DNA from: Rhizobium tropici CIAT 899
GTDB lineage: Bacteria > Pseudomonadota > Alphaproteobacteria > Rhizobiales > Rhizobiaceae
DNA length: 64,000 bases
Assembly (NCBI RefSeq): GCF_000330885.1
Contig: NC_020059.1
Location: forward strand, 2,841,001 to 2,905,000
Direction: 5' to 3'
Both the position numbers and the translations under genes were made by a program. Below, in pieces: positions 52,928-61,150 of the stretch. Positions within the stretch are counted from its first letter, which is position 1; each line of letters opens with the position of its first letter. A model generated the notes under the pieces. It searched no databases. It saw nothing but the letters and a program-made list of their open reading frames with translations, and was not told the DNA's origin.

Positions 52928-54481
52928 ATGGTCGCCGGCATCCATCACATCACGCTGATCACCCGCAAGGTCCAGGCGAATGTCGATTTCTACGTCGGCT
53001 TCCTCGGCCTGCGCCTCGTCAAGCGCACCGGCGGCTTTGAAGACGCCACCCAGCTTCATCTCCTCTACGGCGACGCCAAGGGCTCGCCCGGTTCGCTGAT
53101 TACCTTCCTTGTCTGGGAGGATGGTTCGCCCGGCCGCGCCGGCGTCGGCCAGATCGGCGAAATCTCTCTGGCCATCGATCCCGCAAGCATCGGTTTCTGG
53201 CTGACGCGTGCATTGAGCGCCGGCCTCAAGCCCGAAGGCCCCTCCGACGAATTCGGTGAGCCTGTGCTTCGGCTGAAGGATCCTGATGGTGTCATCGTCA
53301 AGCTTGTCGGGACCAATGCCCTGCAGGCAACTGCTCCATGGGCAAGCAATACCATTCCGCAAGAGCACGCGATCCGCCGTATCCGCGGCGCGACGCTGTT
53401 CAGCGAAACACTCAATGAAACGCAGGCCATCTTGGTGAACCACTTCGACTATAAACCGCTCGCCACCAGCGGGGCGATCAGCCGGCTCGTCGCGGAACCA
53501 GGCGATATCCTCGACATCCGCGATGCCCGCGGCTTCTGGGCGAGCGCCCCGGGTACGGGTACGGTCGATCATGTCGCCTTTCGCGCAGCCGACGATGCGG
53601 AATTGCAGTCCGTTCACACCGCCCTGCAGGCGATCGATTCCGGGCCAACGACGATGCATGACCGCAAATATTTCCGCTCGCTCTATGTCCGCGAACCGGG
53701 CCAGATCCTGTTCGAACTCGCCACGGATGCGCCTGGCATGTTGATCGACGAAGATGAAGCGACGCTTGGCACGCGCCTCTTCGCTCCCGGCGACAGTCCG
53801 AAACTTTTGGCGGAGCTGAACGTGATCCTGCCGCAGTTCTCCATGCCCGGCGAACCGCGCGTCATCTATCGCGATCTGCCCTTCATCCATCGCTTCTTCA
53901 CGCCGGAGCAGCCGAACGGCAATGTCTTTGTCCTGCTGCATGGCTCCGGTGCCAACGAAACGACGATGCTGCCGCTCGGTCACAAGATCGACCCCGACGC
54001 GACCTTGCTTAGCGTGCGCGGCCGCGCGCTCGAGGAAGGTGCGCCACGTTGGTTCCGCCGCAATGGGCCGATGACGTTCGATCAGGCCGATATCGCCAGC
54101 GAGGCCGAAGCCTTTGCCGCCTTCATCGATGGCGCGGTCCATGCCTACGGGCTTGAGCCCGCACGCATCGTCTATATCGGCTACTCGAACGGCGCCAACA
54201 TGCTGAACGCCATGCTGTCGCTCCACCCGCACCTCATTCGCCGCGCGGTGCTGCTGCGCTCCATGACCGTACTCGAAAATCCGCCGGTGGCTGATATGTC
54301 CAATGCTGAGGTGCTGGTGGTCGCGGGCGAAAAGGATTTGTACGGGCCATACGCTCAACCTCTCGCCGAACGCCTGCGTGGTGGCGGCGCAAAGGTCGAA
54401 CTTGCAACCGTTCCCGGCGGCCACGAGTTTGACGATGCCGATGCACCGGTCATTCAGGCATGGTTGAACGGGTCCGCCTGA
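52928..54481 (+). CDS. fused VOC ring-cleaving dioxygenase and alpha/beta-hydrolase (MhqO-MhqD-like)
   Basis: The 517-residue protein joins two enzymes that are separate in Bacillus. Residues 1-310 form a two-unit VOC dioxygenase of the hydroquinone type with metal ligands His7, His215 (VDHVAFRA) and Glu263 (LFELATD). Residues 325-517 form a carboxylesterase/phospholipase-type hydrolase with triad Ser420 (GYSNG), Asp470 (GEKD) and His499 (GGHEF). All six residues are present, so both halves look active. The role would be ring cleavage of hydroquinones and hydrolysis of the product, in electrophile detoxification. Confidence 0.9.
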   Translation: MVAGIHHITLITRKVQANVDFYVGFLGLRLVKRTGGFEDATQLHLLYGDAKGSPGSLITFLVWEDGSPGRAGVGQIGEISLAIDPASIGFWLTRALSAGLKPEGPSDEFGEPVLRLKDPDGVIVKLVGTNALQATAPWASNTIPQEHAIRRIRGATLFSETLNETQAILVNHFDYKPLATSGAISRLVAEPGDILDIRDARGFWASAPGTGTVDHVAFRAADDAELQSVHTALQAIDSGPTTMHDRKYFRSLYVREPGQILFELATDAPGMLIDEDEATLGTRLFAPGDSPKLLAELNVILPQFSMPGEPRVIYRDLPFIHRFFTPEQPNGNVFVLLHGSGANETTMLPLGHKIDPDATLLSVRGRALEEGAPRWFRRNGPMTFDQADIASEAEAFAAFIDGAVHAYGLEPARIVYIGYSNGANMLNAMLSLHPHLIRRAVLLRSMTVLENPPVADMSNAEVLVVAGEKDLYGPYAQPLAERLRGGGAKVELATVPGGHEFDDADAPVIQAWLNGSA

Positions 54482-54509
54482 AGCCCACCTCTTGAGTTGA
54501 ACGACAAAC

Positions 54510-54531
54510 GCCCGCCATCTGGCGGGCTTTT
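54510..54531. terminator. Rho-independent terminator, GCCCGCC-ATCT-GGCGGGC-TTTT
   Basis: A 7-bp GC stem with a 4-base loop and TTTT on the plus strand lies between the convergent fusion-dioxygenase and fuconate dehydratase genes. Confidence 0.8.
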
Positions 54532-54553
54532 GCTTTCATTGATAAGGCGGCGC

Positions 54554-55831
54554 TCAACCCTTGAACGTATATTCCGCGATCGATTCCGGCTTCATCTCGA
54601 TCGAGAAGCCCGGCAGGCTCGGTGGCATGTAGGCTGCGTCGCGGATGATACAGGGGTCGATGAAATGCTCGTGCAGGTGATCGACATATTCGATGACGCG
54701 GCCGTCCTTGGTGCCTGAGACGGCGATATAGTCGATCATCGACAGATGCTGCACATATTCGCAGAGGCCGACGCCGCCGGCATGCGGCCAGACCGGCAAG
54801 CCATATTTGGCGGCGATCAGCAAAACCGCCAGCACTTCGTTGAGACCGCCCATGCGGCAGGAATCGATCTGTACAATGTCGATCGCGCCCTCGGCGATGA
54901 ACTGCTTGAACATGATGCGGTTCTGGCACATCTCGCCGGTCGCGACCTTCACCGGGCCGATGGCCTGGCGGATCTTGCGGTGTCCGGCAACGTCATCCGG
55001 GCTTGTGGGTTCTTCGATGAAGAAAGGCTTGACGAAGGCGAGCTTCTTCACCCAGTCGATCGCCTGATTGACTTCCCAGACTTGGTTGGCATCGATCATG
55101 AGGTAACGATCGGGGCCGATCACCTCGCGGGCAATGGTGAGACGGCGAATATCGTCCTCGAGATCGCGGCCGACCTTCATCTTCACATGGTTGAAGCCGG
55201 CATCGATCGCCTCCTGGCACAGGCGGCGCAGCTTGGCGTCGTCATAGCCAAGCCAGCCGGCTGATGTCGTGTAGCAGGCATAGCCCTCGCGCTCGAGCGT
55301 GGCGATGCGGGCGACCTTGCCGGCCTCCGCCTTCTTCAGGATGGCGACGGCCTCATCGCGGGTCAGCACATCGGTCAGGTAACGATAGTCGACAATATCG
55401 GCGATCTGCTCCGCATCCATCTCCGAAACCAACCGCCAGACCGGCTTGCCGGCTTCCTTGGCGAGCAGATCCCAGACGGCATTGACGACAGCGCCGGTTG
55501 CCAGATGCATCGCGCCCTTCTCGGGGCCGATCCAGCGCAGCTGGCTGTCACTGGTCAGATGCCGCCAGTATTTGCCGGGGTTTTCCAGAACCGTCGCAAG
55601 TTCGGTACCGACGACCAGATGCCGCATCGCCTCGATCGCCATGCAGCAGATGTCATTGCCGCGGCCAATGGTGAAGGTCAGGCCGTGGCCAGCAAGGCCC
55701 GGCTTGTCGGTGTCGAGGATGACATAAGCTGCCGAATAATCCGGATCCGGATTCATCGCATCCGAACCATCGAGGCTCTGCGATGTCGGGAAACGCAAAT
55801 CGAAAACGCGAAGATTGGTGATGCGCGTCAT
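54554..55831 (-). CDS. L-fuconate dehydratase (enolase superfamily)
   Basis: The 425-residue protein belongs to the mandelate racemase/muconate lactonising group and matches fuconate dehydratases: N-terminal TNLRVFDLRFPTSQSLDGSDAMNPDPDYSAAYV, KxK in FNHVKMKVG, Asp and Glu metal ligands in DANQVWEV, EEPTSPDD and GEMCQNR, and the general acid His in PHAGGVGL. It dehydrates L-fuconate to 2-keto-3-deoxy-L-fuconate in L-fucose breakdown. A GGAG ribosome site precedes the ATG. No other fucose gene is beside it. Confidence 0.9.
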   Translation of the reverse strand: MTRITNLRVFDLRFPTSQSLDGSDAMNPDPDYSAAYVILDTDKPGLAGHGLTFTIGRGNDICCMAIEAMRHLVVGTELATVLENPGKYWRHLTSDSQLRWIGPEKGAMHLATGAVVNAVWDLLAKEAGKPVWRLVSEMDAEQIADIVDYRYLTDVLTRDEAVAILKKAEAGKVARIATLEREGYACYTTSAGWLGYDDAKLRRLCQEAIDAGFNHVKMKVGRDLEDDIRRLTIAREVIGPDRYLMIDANQVWEVNQAIDWVKKLAFVKPFFIEEPTSPDDVAGHRKIRQAIGPVKVATGEMCQNRIMFKQFIAEGAIDIVQIDSCRMGGLNEVLAVLLIAAKYGLPVWPHAGGVGLCEYVQHLSMIDYIAVSGTKDGRVIEYVDHLHEHFIDPCIIRDAAYMPPSLPGFSIEMKPESIAEYTFKG

Positions 55832-56169
55832 TGGAAAACTCCTTCTAAATCCATCGCGACCTCTCGACCTCTAACCCGAGGTCAAACTCCTCCCAGAGCC
55901 ACATTATGCTCGCCATTATGCGAGCTGCACATTCGAATTTCAGTAATCACCTGCCGATGCGGATAGGCGGATGCGTCCTCAAGGCGCCCCTCTCCTAACC
56001 CTACCGTCGTTTTTGCAGAGCCTTAATTTTCTTATGTGAATAGTTTTTTCACATATGCATGACTTTTGCAATCGAAAAGACAGCTTGAATTCCCGCGCTA
56101 TGCTGCCGCCAGCGCCACAAAATGCGCTATTGTCCGACCCAAATGGATTTGCTGAAGGAGATGCAGGGA
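55832..56169. promoter_or_regulatory. divergent promoter region of the fuconate dehydratase and AhpD-like genes
   Basis: This 338-base gap holds two dyads near the dehydratase: GACCTC-N6-GAGGTC (55866-55883) and GCTCGC-CATTAT-GCGAGC (55908-55925). Either could be an operator for a sugar-acid regulator. The right half is AT-rich and has no further structure seen. Confidence 0.4.
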
Positions 56170-56583
56170 ATGGCAACGGTTAAATTGCTCGATGATGCGG
56201 AGGCAGAGGCGATCCCGGCCGTGAAGGCGGTGTTCGACGATATTCGCGCAGTGAGAAAATCCGATTTCGTCAATAATTTCTGGCGCGGCCTGGGAAACGA
56301 CCCGGCACTGCTGAAGCGCACCTGGGAAGGGCTGAAAGCGGTGATGATGACCGAAGGCGCGCTCGATCCGCTGGTGCGCGAGATGATCTACATTGCCGTC
56401 TCCACCGCCAATGGCTGCAGCTATTGCATCCATTCCCACACCGCCGCCGCGAAGGCGAAAGGGATGACCGATGCCCAGCACGCGGAGCTGCTGGCGGTCA
56501 TCGGCCTTGCCGGACAGACGAACCATCTGGTCACGGCGATGCAGATCCCTGTCGATCCGGAATTCGATGTCGGCAGCCGCTGA
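56170..56583 (+). CDS. carboxymuconolactone decarboxylase / AhpD-like protein
   Basis: The 137-residue protein has the AhpD motif NGCSYCIHSHTAAAKAKG (Cys83, Cys86, His90). ATG 56170 was chosen because AAGGAG lies nine bases before it; the frame opens at 56122. It is a probable peroxidase-type redox protein. It is the only AhpD-like protein of the three in this window with the CxxC-x3-His form. Confidence 0.88.
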   Translation: MATVKLLDDAEAEAIPAVKAVFDDIRAVRKSDFVNNFWRGLGNDPALLKRTWEGLKAVMMTEGALDPLVREMIYIAVSTANGCSYCIHSHTAAAKAKGMTDAQHAELLAVIGLAGQTNHLVTAMQIPVDPEFDVGSR

Positions 56584-56590
56584 AAATGCA

Positions 56591-56620
56591 GAAGGCCCGC
56601 GGGCGTGCCGGCGGGCCTTC
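56591..56620. terminator. bidirectional terminator-like hairpin
   Basis: A 10-bp perfect stem, GAAGGCCCGC / GCGGGCCTTC, with a 10-base loop lies in the 57-base gap between two convergent genes. The T-run is weak. Confidence 0.6.
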
Positions 56621-56640
56621 CTTAAACGGTCTTTCGCTTT

Positions 56641-57030
56641 TCAGCGGTCAGATTTTTCCGTCGTCTGAGCCTCTGCAGCGAGGGCGGCAACGTTGAGGCC
56701 GTTATTCACCGCGAGCAGCCTTTTACGAACCAGGACGCCCATCACGCGGGCAGCCGTCGAAAAGGTCATCGTGTCAAGCGGACCTTCGCCCTCCCAGGGC
56801 TTGGTCAGCCGCTCGGTCACGGCCGAAACGATATTGTTGGGCACGATGTCTGTGCATTCGCGCATGGCTTCGAACACGACGCTGATGGGATGGATGCGTC
56901 CTTCGAACGTCACGATCGGTTCGGTTACTTCGCTGTCCCATTCCTCGAAGGCATAGAGCGCTTCGCGGAAGAGCTGCTGCAGGGTGATGGGTGCATGACC
57001 CTCATGAAGGGGCGGCAAGGCATTCGACAT
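56641..57030 (-). CDS. conserved hypothetical protein, 129 residues
   Basis: The protein is soluble and mixed alpha/beta with no signal peptide or membrane segment. No family is recognised. Its ATG follows a good AAAGGAG ribosome site and the codon use is that of a real gene. A central block (EEWDSEVTEPIVTFEGRIHP) and a C-terminal Ala-rich helix are the only visible marks. It is convergent with an AhpD-like gene. Confidence 0.75.
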   Translation of the reverse strand: MSNALPPLHEGHAPITLQQLFREALYAFEEWDSEVTEPIVTFEGRIHPISVVFEAMRECTDIVPNNIVSAVTERLTKPWEGEGPLDTMTFSTAARVMGVLVRKRLLAVNNGLNVAALAAEAQTTEKSDR

Positions 57031-57361
57031 GTCTGTCTCCTTTCAATTGGAAGTCCGGCGCATGTATGAATTTGGATGGTCTCTCCTCCGAGACCCAAGC
57101 GCTGCTTCGTCAGCTTGGCGCGCCGGAAAAACGGGGCGTGGCGCGGCAAACCATCTCGTGACCGGCGCAACGCGGGACACACACGAAATGTTCCCACCGG
57201 TCATTTAACTTGATCAAGTCTATAGATTAATCTCGACTTGAAAAGCCTCTTTAAGAATTTTCTGTAATTCTCTTTATTTTTGAATGACTTCGCGTAGTAT
57301 GAAATTGGCGCGTGCCGACGAAAGGCGCGCGAATCTCTCTCCCAGGAGCAAAGGGAACGCC
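57031..57361. promoter_or_regulatory. divergent promoter region of the hypothetical and cupin genes
   Basis: This 331-base gap contains one perfect 12-base palindrome, ACTTGATCAAGT (57208-57219), in an AT-rich stretch. No gene was found. The cupin start has AAAGGGA upstream. Confidence 0.35.
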
Positions 57362-57865
57362 ATGTGCGGCGATCATGAACATCAGCATCACGACGGGCAC
57401 GATCACGACCATCAGCCCATCGATTGGCGCGAACACGGCATCAAGATCATTCCCGGCAATGCGCTCGATCCGAATACCGCACAAACCCCGGGCATGAACC
57501 GTGCGACCGCAATCAATCATGCGCGCGCCGGCGCTGAAAAGATCTGGGCGGGAACCGTGACAATCCATGCCAATGCCAAGACCGGCGCCCATCATCACGG
57601 CGATCTCGAAAGCATCATCTACGTCGTCAAAGGCAAGGCCCGAATGCGCTGGGGTGATAACCTCGAATTCGTCGCCGAAGCCGGTCCCGGCGATTTCATC
57701 TTCGTGCCACCCTATGTGCCGCACCAGGAAATCAATGCCAGTCGGGACGAAACGCTGGAATGCGTTCTCGTTCGCTCCGGGCAGGAACCAGTCGTCGTCA
57801 ATCTGGATATCGAACCGGTGGAAAAACCGGAAGAAGTCCTCTGGAAGGACCCGATCCATCGTTAA
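57362..57865 (+). CDS. cupin domain protein with histidine-rich N-terminus
   Basis: The 167-residue protein has a metal-binding tail (eight His in the first 17 residues, with alternating Asp) and one cupin domain with ligands His77, His79 and Glu83 (GAHHHGDLESIIYVVKG) and His121 (VPHQEI). The domain is of the dioxygenase/isomerase type (AGPGDFIFVPPYVPHQE). ATG 57362 follows AAAGGGAACG. The tail could store or deliver nickel, zinc or manganese. The substrate is unknown. The gene lies 210 bases before metQ. Confidence 0.85.
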   Translation: MCGDHEHQHHDGHDHDHQPIDWREHGIKIIPGNALDPNTAQTPGMNRATAINHARAGAEKIWAGTVTIHANAKTGAHHHGDLESIIYVVKGKARMRWGDNLEFVAEAGPGDFIFVPPYVPHQEINASRDETLECVLVRSGQEPVVVNLDIEPVEKPEEVLWKDPIHR

Positions 57866-57942
57866 TCTGCACATTTTTCAGGCAAAATCTCATTTGCCGC
57901 ATAAATAATCTACAATATTTATAGAAAATTAGTTTGCTCTTT

Positions 57943-57979
57943 GCGCCGCACTGAAAAGAGTTTTTCAGAAGTGCGGCGC
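57943..57979 (+). other. long imperfect hairpin in the metQ leader
   Basis: GCGCCGCACT plus GAAAA pairs with TTTTC plus AGTGCGGCGC, with a 3-base bulge and a short loop. No T-run follows. It lies 97 bases before metQ. It does not fit a SAM riboswitch I recognise; it could be a cupin-gene terminator or a leader structure. Confidence 0.4.
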
Positions 57980-58075
57980 ACAACGCATGATCCTGCTTGG
58001 CAGCGCGAACACGCGTCTGAGATGATTAAGCCGTCAACGAGGTATTGATCTCGATCATCAGGAACAGGATTTCCC

Positions 58076-58924
58076 ATGACTGAAAAGCTTTCTAGAGGTT
58101 TCGACGCGCTGCACCTTTCCCGCCGCGCCGGCCTTGCTGCCATCCTCGCCTCCGCTGTCGCCGTTTTCGGCTGGACGGCGACTTCTACGCCATCTTTCGC
58201 GGCAGATAAGACGATCAAGGTCGGCATCATCAGCGGTGAAGATGAAGACGTCTGGCGTGTCGTGACTGCTGAAGCCGCCAAGAAAGGATTGAAGATCGAG
58301 ACGGTCGTCTTCAACGACTACACCCAGCCGAACGAAGCCCTCGAGCGCGGCGAAATCGATGCCAACGCTTTCCAGCACAAGCCTTACCTCGACAATCAGA
58401 TCAAGCAGCACGGTTACCACATCGTCAGCGTCGGCTATACCGGCGTCTGGCCGATCGGCCTCTACACCAAGAAATACAAGACCGTGGCAGAGCTTCCGAA
58501 GGGTGCGGTCATCGGCGTACCGAACGATCCGTCCAACGAGGGCCGTGCACTGCGCGTGCTGCAGAACGAAGGCGTGATCAAGCTCAAGGATGGCACCGGA
58601 ATTCTCGCCACGACCGCCGACATCGTTGAAAACCCCAAGAACGTCGAGATCAAGGAACTGGACGCCGGCATCGTCGGCCGCTCGATCGACGACTTGGACG
58701 CAGCCGTCGTCAACACCGACTGGGCATTGAAAAGCGGCCTGACGCCGAAGCAACGCATTGCACAGGAGCCGATCGACGGCAACCCCTACCGCAACTTCAT
58801 CGCCGTCAAGCAGGGCGGCGAGAACGAGGCCTGGGTTAAGACCCTGGTGGCCGCCTACCAGAACGACGCCGTCAAGGCAGAGTTCGACAAGGTTTACAAG
58901 GGAACGGGCATCAGCGCCTATTGA
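58076..58924 (+). CDS. metQ: methionine ABC transporter substrate-binding protein
   Basis: The 282-residue NlpA/MetQ-family protein has a long leader (about 1-43, ending PSFAAD) without a lipobox cysteine, so it is probably soluble in the periplasm. It contains KVGIISGEDEDVWRVVTAEAAKKGLKIETVVFNDYTQPNEAL and FQHKPYLDNQ, hallmarks of the family. It captures D- or L-methionine. A repeat of 191 bases separates it from metN. Confidence 0.93.
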   Translation: MTEKLSRGFDALHLSRRAGLAAILASAVAVFGWTATSTPSFAADKTIKVGIISGEDEDVWRVVTAEAAKKGLKIETVVFNDYTQPNEALERGEIDANAFQHKPYLDNQIKQHGYHIVSVGYTGVWPIGLYTKKYKTVAELPKGAVIGVPNDPSNEGRALRVLQNEGVIKLKDGTGILATTADIVENPKNVEIKELDAGIVGRSIDDLDAAVVNTDWALKSGLTPKQRIAQEPIDGNPYRNFIAVKQGGENEAWVKTLVAAYQNDAVKAEFDKVYKGTGISAY

Positions 58925-59287
58925 TGTCAGGACGGCGCGGGGACCGCGCTGAGCGGCGAGGCGGCTGGGGTATCTTGCCCGGGCCGCCTTTGATGTTTTC
59001 GCATCAGGATGCGATGAAGTTTATAGTTGGTTATGGAGTTCGCGGAGGGTACATACCCCCTCTGTCACTTTCGTGACATCTCCCCCACAAGGGGGGAGAT
59101 CGGAAATTCGTGGCAAGCCATCGCCAGAAACGAACATCGCATCTGCTGACACCTGGCTGATTTGTTTCACAGAGTGCGCGGCATACTCTCAACAATCTCC
59201 CCCCTTGTGGGGGAGATGTCCCGACAGTGACAGAGGGGGGTATATAGCCTCGGCAACCTGGAAGACGCCTTTACAAAGAGAAACACT
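58925..59287. other. metQ-metN intergenic region
   Basis: This 363-base gap is mostly filled by the repeat at 59053-59243. The remaining sequence shows no gene. Confidence 0.6.
59053..59243. repeat. rhizobial palindromic repeat with long inverted arms
   Basis: The element is bounded by ATACCCCCTCTGTCAC and GTGACAGAGGGGGGTAT. Internal inverted arms are GACATCTCCCCCACAAGGGG and its near-inverse near 59196-59220. The stem could be about 50 bases long per arm with a loop of about 85 bases. It belongs to a different family from the 24958 and 46696 repeats. Confidence 0.85.
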
Positions 59288-60373
59288 ATGAATTCTTTCA
59301 TCCCGGCCACATCAATCGACGGACAGGCGCCGCCCGAGCGAGCGGTGGGCGACGAAATCGTCCGCCTGGTCGATGTCCGCCGCCGGTTCGGCGGCACGCC
59401 GGCACTGGACGGTATTTCGCTGACCGCGCGCCGTGGCGAGATCGTCGGCATCATCGGCCGCAGTGGCGCCGGTAAATCGACGCTGATCCGTTGCCTGAAC
59501 GGGCTGGAGCGCGCCGATAGCGGCGAGATCCATATCGAAGGCCGCGACATCGCACGCCTCTCGGAGAAGGAACTGCAGCCGCTGCGCCGCCGCATCGGCA
59601 TGGTCTTCCAGCATTTCAATCTCTTGTCCGCAAAGACCGTCGAGGAAAACATCGCCCTGCCGCTGAAGATCGAGGGGGTGGCCAAGGCCGAACGGCTGCA
59701 GCGCGCGCGCGAACTGCTTGATCTTGTCGGCCTTGCCGATAAGGCAAAAGCCTATCCCGCCGCCCTCTCCGGCGGCCAGAAACAGCGTGTCGGTATTGCC
59801 CGCGCACTAGCTGCCCGCCCGGCGCTTCTGCTTTCGGACGAAGCAACATCGGCGCTCGATCCGGAAACGACGCGGTCGATTCTCGCACTGCTGAAGGATA
59901 TCAATCGCAAGCTCGGCCTGACGATCCTGCTCATCACCCACGAGATGGAAGTGGTGCGCTCGATCGCGGACCGCGTCGCGGTCATCGATGCCGGACGGAT
60001 CGTCGAGGAAGGCTCCGTATGGACGGTCTTCGCCAACCCCGAAACGGAGATCACGGCAAGCCTGCTCGGCGGCATCCGCCCGCAGCTTCCCGAGCACATC
60101 GCCGCCCGCCTGTCGCCGACGTCAGGCGTCGAAGTGATCCTCAGCGTCGATCTTGCCGGTCCGGCGGCGCAAGGGGCACTGTTTGCAGAACTCTCGGCTG
60201 CCCTGCCGCGCTCTTTTCGCCTGGTTCACGGTGGCATCGACCACATCCAGAACCAACCTGTTGCCCGTTTCTTCGTCGCCGTCCCGACGCGCGATCCGGA
60301 CCTGCCGGCGCAGGTCAGCGATTTTCTGAAAGCCCGCTCCGCCCGGGTGGAGGTTTTAGGCTATGACAACTGA
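59288..60373 (+). CDS. metN: methionine ABC transporter ATP-binding protein
   Basis: The 361-residue ATPase has Walker A GRSGAGKST (57-65), signature LSGGQKQRVGIARALA, Walker B LLLSDEATSALD and the C-terminal NIL/ACT regulatory domain (about 275-360) that binds methionine and inhibits transport. It overlaps metI by 11 bases, so translation is coupled. Confidence 0.95.
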   Translation: MNSFIPATSIDGQAPPERAVGDEIVRLVDVRRRFGGTPALDGISLTARRGEIVGIIGRSGAGKSTLIRCLNGLERADSGEIHIEGRDIARLSEKELQPLRRRIGMVFQHFNLLSAKTVEENIALPLKIEGVAKAERLQRARELLDLVGLADKAKAYPAALSGGQKQRVGIARALAARPALLLSDEATSALDPETTRSILALLKDINRKLGLTILLITHEMEVVRSIADRVAVIDAGRIVEEGSVWTVFANPETEITASLLGGIRPQLPEHIAARLSPTSGVEVILSVDLAGPAAQGALFAELSAALPRSFRLVHGGIDHIQNQPVARFFVAVPTRDPDLPAQVSDFLKARSARVEVLGYDN

Positions 60374-61019
60374 TGTGATCCTCGGCCTGCTTTGGCGCTC
60401 CTTCTGGGAGACCATTTGGATGACGGCTGCGTCCGGCCTCCTCTCCCTGGTCATCGGCCTGCCGCTCGGCCTCGCTCTCGTCGTCACCGGTCGCGGCGGC
60501 ATTGCCGAGCAGCCTGCGATCAACAGCGTCCTTGCCGCGCTCGTCAACGGCTTTCGCGCCGTGCCTTTCGTGATCCTGCTGATTGCCCTCATCCCGCTGA
60601 CACGGCTGATCGTCGGCACGGCGCTCGGCACGACGGCGGCGATCGTGCCGCTGACCATTGCCGCGATCCCTTATTATGCCCGTATCGCCGAGGTCTCGCT
60701 GCGTGAAGTCGATCGCGGCTTGATCGATGCAGTGCGCGCCATGGGCGGCAATCGCTGGACGATCATCCGCGAAGTGCTGGTGCCCGAGGCCATGCCCGGC
60801 ATCGTCGCCGGCTTCACGGTGACGCTGGTGACGCTGATCGGGGCCTCGGCGATGGCGGGCACTATCGGCGGCGGCGGCCTCGGCGACCTCGCGATCCGCT
60901 ATGGCTACCAGCGCTTCGAAACCGGCGTCATGATCGCCGTCGTCATCGTGCTGATCATTCTGGTCTGCGGCATGCAATGGCTGGGCGATCGCTTAGCCAA
61001 CCGGCTCGACCGCCGTTAG
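60363..61019 (+). CDS. metI: methionine ABC transporter permease
   Basis: The 218-residue permease has five helices and the coupling loop EVDRGLIDAVRAMGGNRWTIIREVLVPEAMPGIVAG. With MetN and MetQ it forms the high-affinity methionine importer. Its stop codon lies within the end of the repeat at 61018-61119. Confidence 0.95.
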   Translation: MTTDVILGLLWRSFWETIWMTAASGLLSLVIGLPLGLALVVTGRGGIAEQPAINSVLAALVNGFRAVPFVILLIALIPLTRLIVGTALGTTAAIVPLTIAAIPYYARIAEVSLREVDRGLIDAVRAMGGNRWTIIREVLVPEAMPGIVAGFTVTLVTLIGASAMAGTIGGGGLGDLAIRYGYQRFETGVMIAVVIVLIILVCGMQWLGDRLANRLDRR

Positions 61020-61119
61020 AGCATTTCCGCTTTTCTTCGAATCGCGAAAACGCTCTATCTTCTTGTTTTCACGCAGTTCCGGACGCAAAACCGCTTCGCA
61101 CTTTTGCTGGAACTGCTCT
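61018..61119. repeat. RIME-like rhizobial mosaic repeat
   Basis: The 102-base element is bounded by AGAGCA and TGCTCT. It contains two palindromic halves, GAGCATTTCCGC...CGAAAACGCTC and CGCAGTTCCGGA...GCTGGAACTGC. Size and structure resemble the Rhizobium intergenic mosaic elements. It overlaps the last bases of metI. Confidence 0.75.
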
Positions 61120-61150
61120 GGCTCGGCTCCCTGATCCCGCGCAATCGATG

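Noticed and set aside
52850..54424. A 524-residue open frame on the minus strand
   Set aside because: It is antisense to the VOC-esterase fusion, which has two intact catalytic sets.
57866..58075. SAM riboswitch upstream of metQ
   Set aside because: The leader has one long hairpin but not the conserved elements of SAM-I or SAM-II that I can recognise, so it was recorded as a hairpin only.
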